Positions 22,524-34,522 of a stretch of 64,000 nucleotides of DNA are shown here, piece after piece. The DNA is from Eudorina sp. 2006-703-Eu-15 (lineage: Eukaryota; Chlorophyta; Chlorophyceae; Chlamydomonadales; Volvocaceae). The stretch is taken from assembly GCA_003117195.1 (NCBI GenBank), contig BDSI01000009.1, positions 1,408,501-1,472,500 of the forward strand. The letters are read 5' to 3'. Numbering within the stretch: position 1 is the stretch's first letter; every line of letters starts with the position of its first letter. The notes under the pieces were generated by a model. It was not told the origin of the DNA. It worked only from the letters and a program-made list of their open reading frames with translations, and made no database searches. A program made the position numbers and the translations under genes.

Positions 22524-25500
22524 TCACCGGCGCTGCCGCTTGCCGCCCCCTCGGTCGCCCCGACCTCGGAATCCTCCTCCGCCGCCGCCGCCGCGGCCGC
22601 CGCGGCCGCTACCACCGCCACCACGACCGCGGCCCGGCCGATCCCCGGCTCCTGCGGGCCCTCGGCCCCGGCCCCGCCCCCGGCCGCCGCCCCGGCCCCA
22701 GCCCCGGCCGCCCCGTCGCCCGCGGCCGCCCCTGTAGCTGCCCACCATCTCGTCCGCCTCCGGGTCGCGGCCCACCTCCTCCCTGGAGGGGAACCCAGGG
22801 GTCGATTCGGATGTTTGAGAGGTGATGGGGTGGGTGGGGTGGGGTGGGGTGGTGGTGATGGTTCGGCGGGAAGAGAAAACAACTCGCGGCGGGGTAAGTG
22901 TAGTTGAGAGGAGGTGCGATGGAGCAGACGCCGGCGCCGTGTTCCCCCTCACTCTCTCCCTCCCCCCTCCCCTTTGCCCCCTGCCCTCGCCCCGGACTAC
23001 AACCCTCGACCTCTCGACCCCAGCTCGGAAGGACGCACCCACCTCCCCGCACCCGCCCGCCCACCTCCCCGCACCCGCCCACCTCGGCCCCCCATCCTGG
23101 CCCCACCGCGCCCCCCGCCCCACCTGAAGTACGCCGCGTCGTCATCCTCGTCGTTCACCTTGGCCTTGCCGCCCTTGCCGCCGCCATCCGTCCGGCGCCG
23201 CTTCCTGTCACCCCCGGCCTCGGCCCCGTCCTCCTCCTCCTCCTCCTCCTCGTCGCTCTCCTCCTCCTCCTCGTCCGGCCCCGCCGCCGCCTCCACCTCC
23301 TTCTCCCACCACATCTTACGGTCCGAGGGCAGCTTGCCCTGCGCCCGCAACTCCTCCGCCTGAGCGGCGGCCTTGCGGGCGGCCTCAGAGGCCTTCCGTC
23401 GTACGTTGGCCTCCTGCGCTCACGTCAAGTCGCAGGCGCAGGCGCAGGCGCAGGCGCAGGCACATACATGTACGGTACACAATCAACGCCGGTTTGGGTC
23501 GGGGGCGAGTTTCCTCGCCGCACATACATACGGTACACACTTGTCACGTTCGGTTCGCCCCTTGACGGTACCTTTTATTAAGAGTATTTTGCCACCAGGT
23601 CGGGTCGGGCCGGGTCTACCTCCCTCGATAATCCTTTCGGTTTGGGACGTTGCCAGAATTTCCGATTCCCAACGGCCCTAGCATCGCGGCACCCATCCAA
23701 CCGCCCCACGCCGAAGCTGGTTTCTCCACCCCAACCCACCCCACCCCAACCCAACCCAACCCAGCCCCACCCCCCAGCACCTCAGGCATGCGACCCGCCC
23801 CGCCCCGACCCTACCCCGGTGGCCAGCCCCACCTGCTGCTTCCTCCGCTGCTCCTTGAGCGTCTTCCTCTGCTCCTGTCTGTCCGCCAGCTCCGCCGCCT
23901 CCGCTTCGCTCTTGCTCACGTGCGCGTGGAACAGCACCGCGCCGTCGCACAGACCCTCCTCGATCTGCAGAGCGGGATGAGGGGGGTGGGGGAGGTGATG
24001 GTGGAGGGTGAATACATGGGCGCTGGTGGTGGCAGTGGTTGTTGTGGTAGTGATGGTTGTGGTGGTTAGTGGGGCGAGCTTGCGGCAGGACAAGGGAAGC
24101 CGACAGGCGGAAAGGCCTCGGCAGCCCGACATGAGGGCAAGGCATCGCACCCCACGTCCTGGTGACGCTACGGAAACCGATAACCGATGATACGCATTCC
24201 CCACCCCTTACACGAGGACCTCCACCCCACCCCACCACGTGCCCCGCCCCGCCCCGCCCCGTTCCGCCCCACCCCACCACGTGCCCCGCCCCACCCCAAC
24301 CCCCCCAGCCGCACCTTGATCAGCTCCAGATCCATCCGGGGGCCCAGCTCGTGCAGTCGCACCCGGCTCTGTCGTGCCGCCACATTTCCGCGACCCAGGT
24401 CCTGGGCCAGAGTCACCCGGCTCGCCTCCGCGTCCTCGCCCTCACTCTCCTGGGGGCCAGAAGGCGGGGCCAGGCGGGCCAGTACCCATCGGGTGCGGAG
24501 TGGGCACACAGGCCGGGGGAGGTCACCCAAGGGGGGGGATACAGGAAATTGGTAGACATATTTATACTGCGCTGCTGCCAGAGCGAATATCCGATAAAGA
24601 CTCGACTGTACCAGGATCTCCAGGGGGGGAGGGCACCCAAGGGAAGGGAGGGCGTCCAAGGAGCGCCGGTGGACATGCAGACGTCGTGGGGTGTCACAGG
24701 CACGTGCCGGGGTGGGGGAAGGGCACCCAAGGGGGGGATATAGGAAATTGGTAGACATATTCAAACTGCGCTGCGGCCAGAGCAAAAAGGGAGGGGTCCA
24801 GATCGTCCAGGGAGGGAGGGGAACTGCGGGGAGGAGCGGACGGGGCGGTTCCGGGCATGGAAAGGGGGCCGCCGGGCGTCAGGTGCGGCCCGGGGGGGGT
24901 AAGGCCCGCAATGGGTGTCGGGGCGCAGGACCGCATGGACGTACAACCCCATGGCTTACCACAGCACAGCACAGAGCACAGCACAGAGCACAGCACAGAG
25001 CACAGCATAGAGCACAGCATAGAGCACAGCATAGAGCACAGCATAGAGCACAGCACAGCCGAAGTCCGCTCGTGCCCCCGGCTCCGCGGCCCCACCCCGG
25101 CCCCCGCCTCACCGATCCGTAACCGCTCTTGGTCACGAACTCGGACACGTCCCGGAAGTTGCTCAGGTCGGGGACCTCCCGCCGGGAGATTAGCGCCTGG
25201 GGTAGGGGGGTAAGGGGTCGGGAGAGGTCTAGAGAATTGGCAGGCGGATTCAAACTGTGCTGCCTGTCAAAGCAGCGGAGGGGGGCCTGGGGTCCGCGTT
25301 TGAGAACAGGGATGAGGTGAGGAGGGCGGCGGGGGAAGGGGCTGGTTGGGAACAGGTACGGGAAGCGGCTGCAGTACAGGGACCGGCTGCAGTACAGGGA
25401 CCGGTTGCAGTATAGGGACCGGTTGCAGTACAGGGACCGGCTGCAGCACCGTTGCGACGCAGCAAGGGGCGACGACCGCCACAGCCTGAACCAGACGCCT

Positions 25501-28500
25501 CTTGTGCCGCCGCCGCCACGGGGGGATGATGACGGGGGTTTCAGAGGGTACAGAGTGAGACGCATACCGGGATGCTTGTGGTCGGGGACTGCTCAGTGGT
25601 GGAGGCCGCAACCTACCTCACCCCACCCCACCCCACCCCACCTTGACGCTCTTCCGCAGCCCCGAAGGCGCCACTGCGATGCCGTAGTGGCGCAGACGGA
25701 TGATCCCTGAGGGGGGAGACACCGGCCGCGGACACGAAGACGAGGCGCGGGTGGGCAGGGAGGCCGAGGTGTGGACAACCCGTGACCAGGCAAGACCCGT
25801 GACCAGGCAAGACGAGGAGGTGCAGCGAGAGAAGAAAAACACGGCAGACTGAGTCGGCTGCCTCGCGAGGTCCACCCTGGAGGACATGACTCCATTCCAA
25901 ACTGCAGTACTGCATCTGACCCGCATAGCGCTTGGATGACCCACGAGACCCCGCGGAGGCCTGCTGCCGTCAGAGAGCGAGAGAGAGATGGTGCAGCATG
26001 CGCGGCAGGGGCAGCTGGTACACGGACGTCATTGAGGTGGGGCTACACGGGCTGTGGCCCTGACCTCTCCAGGGAGGACGTCCGGGCCCCTATTCTGAGT
26101 ACCGACCCGTGGGTCGCTCAAGAGCGCTCTCCCCCACCATCACCATACACACACCCCGCGGCCTGCCTCACCGGTCTCCTTGTCTCGCGACAGCAGCACC
26201 ACCCGCTGGCAGGCGCTCAGCTTGGTGCGCTGCACATTGAGGGCTGGGAACATGCCCTGGAGGGGGGAGGGGGCGGTGGAGGGGGAGGAGGACAGGGGCA
26301 GGCGTGAGAGCGTGGGGGCGTGAGGGATGGATGCACAGCAGGCAGGCAGGCGGGCAGACAGGCAGAAAGGCGGGCAGACGGGCAGGCAGGCAGGCGGGCA
26401 GACGGGCAGGCAGGCAGAAAGGCGGGCAGGCAGGCAGGCAGGCAGGGAAGGGGAAAGAAGTCCAGAGGGACGGCGTGCGCAGTTGGCCGCCCTGTGCCGC
26501 CCCACACCAAGGACGGCGACGTGCTCCCTCAAGGCCCACCTCGTGACGTGACAGAGCTGCGGAAAAGCAGCTAAGTTGCAGCCAACCCCCCACCCAGCCA
26601 CCCATCCCAACACCCAGACATGTGTCCCCCCGCCGCCCCCCGCCCTCCCCACCTGGAACATGGTGGTCACGAGCCGCAGCGTCTCGTCTCCGCTGAAGCC
26701 GTTCATCACCACCAGGGGCGCAGTCTGGGGACATGTCGAGGGGCGGTGGACGGGGTAGGGCGAGAAGGACATTGTCAAGACATGCACAGGCGTGCGCGGC
26801 CGGGACAGCGGCGGGCAGCAGAGATGGAGAGTCAGGGAGTGCATGCCGGTATCACCCGGGGGGCAGCGGGGCGTGGGGACTGTGGCGGCCCCAGGAAACA
26901 TGCGCTGCGGCAGGCGGACCCACACGACCATGCGTCCCGTCCAAAACCCTAGAGATCCACCCACGTCCTGTTCCATGGGCCACACAATAGCAGACCACTT
27001 CCCGACACCTTCGCTGTCTTGTCCGCACCATTACACCTCCCCCCCCGCCCTGCCCCGCCCCGCCCCGTCCCGCCCCGCCGCACCTTAAAGGCGTTGGCCG
27101 GCACCCGCGGACGTGCCGCCGCCGACTGCACGTCCCGAATCAGCGAGTAGCTCCGAATCCGCATCGATACCGTGGGGCCCTGCGTACGACACATACACAG
27201 CAAAGAGAGTCAAACCCCCACACACACACACTTACACACACTGCTTATGCTGTTATCCAACACACTTTTACACACACTGCTTACGCTGTTATCCAACACA
27301 CTTTTACACACACTGCTTATGCTGTTATCCAGCACACTTTTACACACAAACACACACACACGCTCGCGCGGGTCTCTCGGGTGTCTCGCGAAGCACGCTC
27401 ACACTCCCAAAACCGGCGTCGGTAACCCTTTCAACCCTGCCTGTTGCCGCACCTAAACCCTTGACCATAAAGCCTAACCCCCGCTGGCTGCCGCCGATCG
27501 CTCCCCTCACCCGGGGTGTCTTGGCCAGCTTCACGTAGCTGCTGTTCTCCGTGGCCGACATCATCACGAAGTGGGTCACCCCCAGGGGGCCCGCCACCGA
27601 CACAAAGTCGCGCAGCGTGTTGCGACGGGACTCCTGCAGGGGTAGTGACACACACACACACCCCAAGGGCCCCGAGGTCCACCCCGGATGAGTTGAGCGG
27701 GTAAAGTGGTGGTGGCGCGGGAGAGGTGGGGGATGAGGGCGCGCGCTCATTCGGAGACCGTTCAGTCGGCGCGGCAACCTCCCTGCCACTGATCCCGCCT
27801 CCGCACCCCCGCCCGCGTTCGCCGACCATCACCCCCCTGCGGGATGAGGCAGCGACAGGGTTGGGGCGGGGCGACCGCCGCCGGGACTCGACTGCGCCCT
27901 CTGGGCAGCGAGCACCGCGGAGGACTGGGGGGGGGGGCAGGAGCCGTTCGTGGCGCCGACAGGCACGTTGGGGGCTCCGGCCGCCATCCCTGCCCAACCC
28001 GCTCCCGGGGGGCCCACGGCTCCACGAGGGGTGGGTGGGGCCACATCGCCGTCCCAAGCCGTCCGGGGTGCACTGCGCCGCAACCCGCTGGCCACCGGCC
28101 GCGCGCACTGTCTCGGCCGGCCGGATGCACGGGCCCAGCCTGGACCTCCCCCCTCCCTGGCCCAAGCGATTTTCCGCGTTGCCGTGTGCTGCGTTGGACA
28201 GCATCCATCGGGCGCCGCCGCCCCCCCCTCCCCGCGGATCGGCCGCCACGCCTGCATCCACTGCCGCCCCGCTGCACACGAGCACTGCCCGCAAGCCCCG
28301 ATGGTTCGTGTGCGGCTGGGGCTGCGTTGGAGTTATGAAGGGTTCTGGCTGCCGGGCGCCGCCCCACCACCACCGGCTGGCGCCCCTCACCCGCAGGTTG
28401 GCGGCCGTGTTGGGCAGCATCATCCTCCGGACGTCCTGCTCCAGGTCGGCCAGGACGGACTGCGGGGGTGGGGGGGACAGGGCGGAGGGGTGGAGAGGTG

Positions 28501-29141
28501 CGGGGATGGGGATGGGGATGGGGATGGGGATGCACAGTGTGGGCTGATTCCGGCGGTCGAGCCCCCTCACGGCGTTACCCGTTCCGGCGCTGGGAGACAT
28601 AACAGAAATTCAAGTGCCATGTATATGCTCCCACTGGCGCCGTCGTCACGGAGAGGCTGCAGCTCCCCGGGGCCTACGAGAGGTGCCGGGCGACGCCCCG
28701 TCTGGCCGCCCTATCCCCGACACGCTGAGGGCCGTACCGACGTCAGGAGTAACCCAGACGGAGTAACCCAGAGAAGAAAGTGGCAATTGGTTTGATAGCG
28801 AATCCAAGGCGAATCCAAGGGCAGCATGGCTGCCGCCCGTGTCTGTGGCGTAAGAGCGCGTTTTCCCGCGCAGCGGTGTACGCGCCGCCGCCGGACGACG
28901 CCTCCGACGACCCGTGCCGCTCACCCCATGCTTTCCACGCTTGAACACCAGCGTCTTCGGGTCCGGCTTTTTGCCTTCACTGTTATCCGAGGCGACGTGC
29001 GTCCGCTTCTTCCGCTGCAAGTCACCAAGTCACCAAGTCGGAAAAAGTTGGGGACCCAAATCAGAACGTAAAGAACGTCATTTGTTGACAAGGATAATTC
29101 CTTGATGATAACAAATGACTTACTCGTCGCGTTTTGGCCAT
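22524..29141 (-). CDS. PPAN: Brix-domain ribosome biogenesis factor PPAN/SSF (Peter Pan, suppressor of SWI4)
   Basis: Thirteen exons join in phase to 505 codons: 29141-29124, 29014-28925, 28459-28391, 27633-27511, 27179-27084, 26724-26653, 26256-26172, 25706-25642, 25196-25113, 24449-24315, 23964-23833, 23413-23124, 22782-22524. The first exon holds only MAKTRR. The Brix domain spans ~20-300 and shows the family signatures KTLVFKRGKHG, AGPLGVTHFVMMS, VVMNGFSGDETLRL, IIRLRHYGIAV and LGPRMDLELIKIEEGL. A Lys/Arg/Glu-rich helix (~325-390), an acidic Glu/Asp run (~395-425), a basic nuclear-type segment (DRKRRRTD) and an RGG-rich tail ending GGGKRQRR follow. PPAN/Ssf proteins act in the nucleolus on 27S pre-rRNA processing and 60S assembly. 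Nothing is missing and the gene should be functional. It is divergent from the DUF1995 gene. Confidence 0.94.
24544..24584 (-). repeat. dispersed intronic element A, first PPAN copy
   Basis: In transcript sense: gctctggcagcagcgcag, then tataaatatgtctaccaatt and tcc. It lies about 95 nt upstream of the acceptor of exon 10. Confidence 0.85.
24741..24784 (-). repeat. dispersed intronic element A, second PPAN copy
   Basis: In transcript sense: gctctggccgcagcgcag, then tttgaatatgtctaccaatt and tcc. It is in the same intron as the previous copy, about 290 nt upstream of the acceptor. The flanks (ccaaggggggga type) are also shared, so this pair may be a local duplication. Confidence 0.85.
24961..25059. 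repeat. 12-bp minisatellite (agcacagcacag), about 8 copies
   Basis: Eight units alternating between agcacagcacag and agcacagcatag lie in the intron between exons 9 and 10 of PPAN. The sequence creates spurious Cys/Leu or His/Ser frames. Confidence 0.93.
25233..25273 (-). repeat. dispersed intronic element A, third PPAN copy (diverged)
   Basis: In transcript sense: gctttgacaggcagcacag, then tttgaatccgcctgccaatt. It lies about 36 nt upstream of the acceptor of exon 9. Confidence 0.65.
25375..25450. repeat. 18-bp minisatellite (gctgcagtacagggaccg), about 4 copies
   Basis: Slightly varied head-to-tail copies of an 18-bp unit lie in the intron between exons 8 and 9 of PPAN. Confidence 0.9.
26338..26450. 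repeat. imperfect (GGCA)n tract
   Basis: GGCA/GGCG tetranucleotides with interspersed aga and aaa run through the intron between exons 6 and 7 of PPAN, close to the acceptor of exon 7. Confidence 0.9.
27228..27345. repeat. 36-bp minisatellite, about 3 copies
   Basis: Three copies of a 36-bp unit containing cacactgcttatgctgttat lie in the intron between exons 4 and 5 of PPAN. They differ at one or two bases each. Confidence 0.93.
28502..28530. repeat. (GGGGAT)4-5 tract
   Basis: Short G-rich hexanucleotide run in the intron between exons 2 and 3 of PPAN, about 45 nt upstream of the acceptor. Confidence 0.9.
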
Positions 29142-29500
29142 GTCGGTAGACGAACCTTAACTAGCAATACTTAACAAAACGCCGCAGAGTTTACTATATG
29201 CTATCAATTGCAATAAGGATGAAAAGGTCAAAGGTTTCAATCACATAAGAACTGTTGCAAGCATGGGGATTTACAGTACTGACCTATTCCGCGTCATCAT
29301 GAGGGTATCACGGCACCATCGCGCAATTGCAGTGCTTCATTGCAACATAGTAGTCTGCATTGTATCCAGTTTATTACTGTGTAAGCAGCGCAAATCCTGA
29401 ACCACTCATTGGTCAAACCGCCAACCATCAATTAAACGCATCACCTCCATCCTAGCTTAGCAACGCGGTGCAGCGGCCAGGGGGCATCACTATAGCAACC
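29142..29500. promoter_or_regulatory. shared divergent promoter interval of PPAN and the DUF1995 gene
   Basis: Only 359 bp separate the two start codons, which face away from each other. The interval is clearly more AT-rich than its surroundings. A TATATAG-like stretch on the PPAN side (about 29190-29200) is weak. Both 5' UTRs must fit here, so the promoter is probably bidirectional or the start sites nearly touch. Confidence 0.55.
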
Positions 29501-32500
29501 ATGAAGTCTGCACCATTCAAAGCTGGGCCTCTACGTCCGTGTCCACGAACCTCGACCGTGCGACGATGTGCAGTCCAACCAGCGTCCGTCGTTGCGCGAG
29601 TGGCGTGCCTGGAGCCAGCTCCGACCAGCACAGTGGGCCCGGCACCTCCTCCACCCAAGTGCGACACCGGCCGTTGCTCCATCCCAGCGCTTGGCGATCC
29701 GTGCGGCGTCCCCCTGCCTCTGGGCTGGGCTGCGCAGAGCGGTCTTTGCAGCTCGGCCCAATCGGAGTACCGCTCCTCCCACAAATGCTGTCCCCAACAA
29801 CGCCCGCATATCTTCCACCCTTCCTGCCCCTCGCCGCTCCATCCGCCTGCGGCCCCGGCTGGGGCTTGGCCCCTCGACCCAGCTCTCCCCGCCCCACATA
29901 CGACCACCATCGCGGCTCCCTCCCACCCATCCCCTCCCACCCACATCCCCTCCTCTCACCCCCCTCGCACCCACAGGACCGTGAGTGAGGCCGTCCGCCA
30001 GGCCCGCACGTCCCTCCGCCTCTACCGCGAGGCCGCCGCCGCTGCCGCCACCGCCGCCCGCGACACGAGCAGCACCACCAGCGGCAGCTCCGCCCCATCC
30101 GAACCCGGCCCCGGGTCGGTGTCAGGGTCTGAGGCGCTGGCGGGCGGCCATCAAAAGGGCCCCCGGCGGCTCATTGTGGAGCTGCCGCTGCCGTCCCAGC
30201 GGTCGGGGTTCCTGGGCCGAGGTGCGCACGGTGTCACCCTTTTACCCTCCGTACGTACGTACGTACGTACATGTGTATGAATGAAAGTTACAGCGAACCC
30301 TAAAAGGGACCAGCGGTTGTGTAAATGCGGGGGTCCCCGGTAGCTATCACCCAGCCCCGCGGAGCCCAGCGCGGCGCAGCGCGGCCCGCGGGTCGTGGGG
30401 GGTTTCTTCGTTGACATACACCGACACAAGGGGCCAAGGCGCGGTCAGCTGTAGGGTTGAGGGTTTGGGGTTTTGAAAATGCTCACCAAGCTCCCGTACC
30501 CCCCTCTGACTAAGCCGGTTCTTCCCTCGGTGCGAGTGGGTGTGTGGTCGGCTGATGGATGCGACGGCGCCTCCTCCTCCTCCCTGCGGCTCCTCCCTGT
30601 CCCGGCCTGCAGGTAGCAGTTCGCAGGCGGACGACTTGATAGTGCTGCAGGACGAGGGGGACTTCCCCGGCGGGGTGATGCAGCGCTTCCGAGTGCTGAG
30701 GAAGCTGGTTGACGCGCTGCTGGAGGGGTGAGGGGGGCCCAGGGGGCGGGCCGGTGGATGGCTTCGGGCGATTTGGGAAGGGTGCGGGCAAAGGGGGAGA
30801 TGGGATGTAGGGAGTTGGTACATATACACATATATATATGTATATATATATATATTTGTATAGGGGGAGAGGGACTGGTGGGACTGATGGTCAGGCTGTG
30901 TGCAGACGGGTGAGGCCGGATCCGCGCGTCTCGATCCGTGGCGGCGAGTACCCCAGTGCCGGAGGGCCCCAGCTGCATCCCTGCCGCATGCGCACGACGC
31001 ACGGCACATTGACTTGTACGGCACTGGTACGGCATCGCAACCCGCCGTACCTTGCCTTGCAGGTACGACGCGGAGTTCCTTGGCTTCCTGGAGGACGGTG
31101 CGGACGGCGTGGGGCTGTGGTCGTGCGGCCGCGACACCTCGGTCGTCGTCAACGTGACGAGCGCAACGGTACGGCGCTCAGCGCAGCACGGCATGTGGCA
31201 CAGCACGGCATGGCACAGAGCGAAGGCCGTATGACGGTCCCCGCAAGCGGATCGGGCGGGGCGCCCGGGGGTGGGTGCGATGATGACACCCGCCGAACAG
31301 CTCCGGGTCATTTGGGACCGGAGTTCGACATGGCGGGGTCGTGTCGTGTCGAGTCGCGTCGAACGGCCCCCACCCCCGCGCCCTTCCCCGCGCCCCCCCC
31401 CGCAGGTGCCCTCGCTGGTGAAGCTGTTCGACGGCGGGTACGGCAGCCGCGTCACCTCCCCCGGCCACACGGTGATTGCGGTGAACCCGCAGTGGACCGA
31501 CGCGAACAGTGTGGGGCAGCCCTGGCAGTGGTGAGCTGGAGCCAGCCGGGGGAGGGGCGGATGGGAGGGGCGGATCAGCGGGTATCGGGCAGGTTGGCGG
31601 TTGGAACACGACACGTCCGGCGCACGTGGCTGCGGACATGGGGCTCCGGGAGTAACCCGCTCTGTCCCCGAGTCCAGTGACCGGTGGGTCGGAAGAACTC
31701 CCCCTTTGCAAGAACACATATCACACCCCCACCGAGACCTCTGCTCTGGCAGCAGCGCAGTGTGAATATGTCCACCAATGTCCCATGTATACCCTTTCCG
31801 ACCCCTACTCTCCCAAGCACACAGGCCCCTCCCCCCCCCTACACACACACACACTTTTCCCATGCGGCTGCAGGAAGCTGCGGCAGCGCGCCGCTGAGGT
31901 GCTGGACCCCTCCCAGTGGAGCACCCTCTACAGCGCCCGCATGCTGCGGGGCAGCCGGGGGGCCAACGGGATGCTGCTCCGCGCCTGGCCGCACCGCTGG
32001 GCGCTGTACCCCGCCGCCACACGTGAGGGGGACCCGGACCGGACACGGAGCGGGGTGGCAGCGAGGGGCGGGGTGTTGGGTGCTGGGAGGGTGGGGGTGG
32101 GGGGCGACCGCGGGCAGCGCGGGGTGTTACCGAGCGATGAGGCCGGGGCGGGGCGGGGCGGGGCGGAGCAGGGGAAATGCCCGAAGGGGGACGGGGCGCA
32201 CGGAAGGTCCTCGTGGGGCCGGGGGAGGGGGCCGGGGGAGGTGGCGGGGGGAGGGGGCCGGGGGAGGGGGCCGGGGGAGGGGCTGGGGAGGGGGCCGGGG
32301 GAGGGGCCGGGGGAGGGGGCCGGGGAGGGGCCGGGGGAGGGGGCGGGGGAGGGGGCGGGGGAGGGGGCCGGGGGGCCGGGGGAGGGGGCGGGGGCCCCGG
32401 AAGTCGTAGATGGCTTGTCCTGGTCCCGGTGGGGCTCCGTCCCTCGACGTAGCTGACCGACCGAGCGAGCGAGCCGCAGCCCACCCCGGCGGGGGGGAGG

Positions 32501-33139
32501 GGTACACCGCCGGGCGTTGGGAAGTCTTCCTGCGGCGTGTTGCGCTGCTGACCACCCTCCCAAGTCCCAACGCTGTCGCCCCTGACACTGCCGCATGTCG
32601 TCCTGCCGCTCCTCCTCCTCCTCTCGGGGTTTCCCTCCCCTCCTGGTCTTCCTGCTGCTGCTGCTGCCGCTGCTGCTGCTGCTCCGGACCGCGCAGCCGA
32701 CGCTCGGTGCCTGGGGGAGTGCCTGCTGGCCACGCCCTCCCGCCCACCCACCGACGTCATCCTGGCCCGCCTCAACGACGCCAAGCCCGCGATGCAAAAG
32801 AAGGTAACGGGGGGGAGGGGGGAACCGCACCGCGGGGCGGGACAGCAGCCGGGTCATGTGCGGCGATCGCAGGGACGGGAGGGGGCGGTGTGCGGGCGAG
32901 GCGCGTTGGCACACCGGTCGGCGTCAGACCCTGCGAGATACGTAGTGACCGCACACCGCCCGGTCTCAGCCAGCAGGTTTGCACCCCACCCGGTGGGGGT
33001 TCCGTAGAGTTGGACCCCCTTGCTCAAACCGCAGCGCACAGCACCACCCACCTACCTATCCACCTACCCCGGGGGCTGCACTGCCGATGTGCCGCCGCAG
33101 GCCAAGGAGCTGGGGCTGGAGGAGCCGGGCTGGTTCTGA
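29501..33139 (+). CDS. DUF1995-domain (LPA3-like) chloroplast protein
   Basis: Eight exons join in phase to 347 codons: 29501-29658, 29977-30221, 30613-30727, 31063-31168, 31406-31530, 31874-32022, 32697-32803, 33101-33139. The first ATG opens a basic, Ser/Ala/Cys-containing leader (MKSAPFKAGPLRPCPRTS) that resembles an algal chloroplast transit peptide. The DUF1995 domain follows: KTVSEAVRQARTSLRLY, then VELPLPSQRSGFLGR, DDLIVLQDEGDF, RFRVLRKLVDALLEG, VIAVNPQWTD and SLVKLFDGGYGSR. Plant LPA3 of this family helps assemble photosystem II (CP43). Other DUF1995 proteins are uncharacterised, so the exact role here is inference. The domain carries a long Ala/Ser insert (~75-105). Introns hold G-rich and TA repeats. 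Confidence 0.86.
30252..30271. repeat. (ACGT)5 tract
   Basis: A self-complementary run of gtacgtacgt type about 30 nt inside the second intron of the DUF1995 gene. Confidence 0.85.
30822..30860. repeat. AT-rich (TA)n tract
   Basis: Imperfect atatatatgtatatatatat run in the third intron of the DUF1995 gene. It stands out strongly from the GC-rich surroundings. Confidence 0.9.
31742..31792 (+). repeat. dispersed intronic element A, copy in DUF1995 gene
   Basis: On the plus strand, which is the transcript sense of this gene: gctctggcagcagcgcag, then tgtgaatatgtccaccaatg. It lies about 80 nt upstream of the acceptor of exon 6. Its orientation follows the gene, not the chromosome. Confidence 0.85.
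32215..32395 (+). repeat. G-rich (GGGGGAGGGGGCC)n tract
   Basis: Imperfect units of ggggagggggccg run for about 180 bp on the coding strand of the sixth intron of the DUF1995 gene. The transcript would carry many closely spaced G-runs. Confidence 0.92.
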
Positions 33140-34430
33140 CTTGGCTGCCCGCTGTTGACGGCTGACACGTGGTCGGCTCCGAAGACAGACACAGACACAA
33201 GAGCCGGGCGGGCGGGTTCCGCGCTAAACACAAGAGCAGATTCGAGCGGGCTCGTCGCCGGTTAGGTGCGGCGGCGGTGACAGCCCCTGTATTATAGCCG
33301 TTGACGCAGTTGGCGGAGGCCTGGGGCCAAGGGTGGCGGTGGAGGCATTATTGCATTGAGGCGAACAGGCAGTTCTTCGCTGGAGCGATTGCATTCAGTT
33401 GAGAGGGGGGCAGAGGATAGAAGAGCAGGCGTGCGAGAGAGAGTGAGAGGACGGGGGGCAGAGGGAGATGCACAATCTCCCAACACCGCTTGAGGCGGGG
33501 GTAGCCCCGCGGGTTGGGGTGCTGTGGATGCAATGCATTGGGGGCATTAATGAATGCATAAAGTAAATGAATGCTACAGGGGACCTCGGCGCATGCTCGG
33601 AGCGTGTGTTGACCGCGATGGTGTACGGCAGCGCGACGGCGATGCATCCATCCTCTTCGCATGGTTCATCGCAATTGCAGAGTTGTAGCGATTGGTGGTG
33701 GTGTTGAGCATCCGCCGGGCGACACCAGCAGCAGCGTAGAGAGAGAGCGAGAGGGTGTGTGTGTGAGAGAGAGCAAGGTGAGAGAGTGCCGCAGCTGGCG
33801 GCGGAGAAATCGCGCCGACATGTACAGCAGTTCGTACAGCAGTAGTTCCGACGTCTGGAGGGACCGCGTGGAGGGCCTGCTTGCCGGCCTGCCTGCCTGG
33901 TGGTTGGTCTTCTTCTAGGGTTCTCCACGTTCATTTTGTGGACTGGAGTGCAGTGCGGAGATGTGGGAAGCAGGGCTGGCGCGGGGTCCCGGGGGGGTCC
34001 CGCACTGTGAGCCGCGGAGCTCTACCCCGGAGCTTCGCCTCGGCCCCCCTCCCCTCGCGGAGTTCGGTCGCAGTGTCGTCCCACCAAAAAGCCCTTCAGG
34101 GCCCCACCGGGGCTCCTCAGTCCTCAGTCCGGGGGATAGAGGCCCCCGGGCGCTACTCAGTCCGGGGGACACGTAGAGCCAGACCCACCCGACAGCGGAT
34201 AGCGGGGGCGAGGGCTGCCACCACCGCTGCCACCGGAACCCCCGTCAACCCCTCCCCACACACACCTACACGGTTATAGGTGAGGCTTCTTGTTAAACAC
34301 ACCAACACACACACCTACACACGGCGTGAAATTCACCGGTTAGGTTCCAACGGTACCGGAATAAGTAACGCACTTATTCCGCCGCCGGCCGTATGCGCCC
34401 TTTCCATTCCAATTTCTCACAGTCTGCTTT
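33140..34430. other. 3' flank of the DUF1995 gene; no supported gene
   Basis: I see no recognisable exon and no clear TGTAA signal. A GA/GT-rich stretch lies at about 33738-33785. Short Cys-rich frames on the minus strand at 33.4-33.9 kb have no family or splice support. Confidence 0.45.
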
Positions 34431-34433
34431 CCA

Positions 34434-34443
34434 TATATAAAAT
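34434..34443 (+). promoter_or_regulatory. candidate TATA box for the proline-rich reading frame
   Basis: TATATAAAAT lies in a short AT-rich patch about 80 nt upstream of the ATG at 34523, at a suitable distance for a core promoter. Confidence 0.5.
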
Positions 34444-34522
34444 ATTTTTCTTTTTTGCACGAACGCACGTTTAACGCGTGCCTGCCCCCGTTGCCGGACC
34501 TGCACCCCGGCGACCATGCCGC

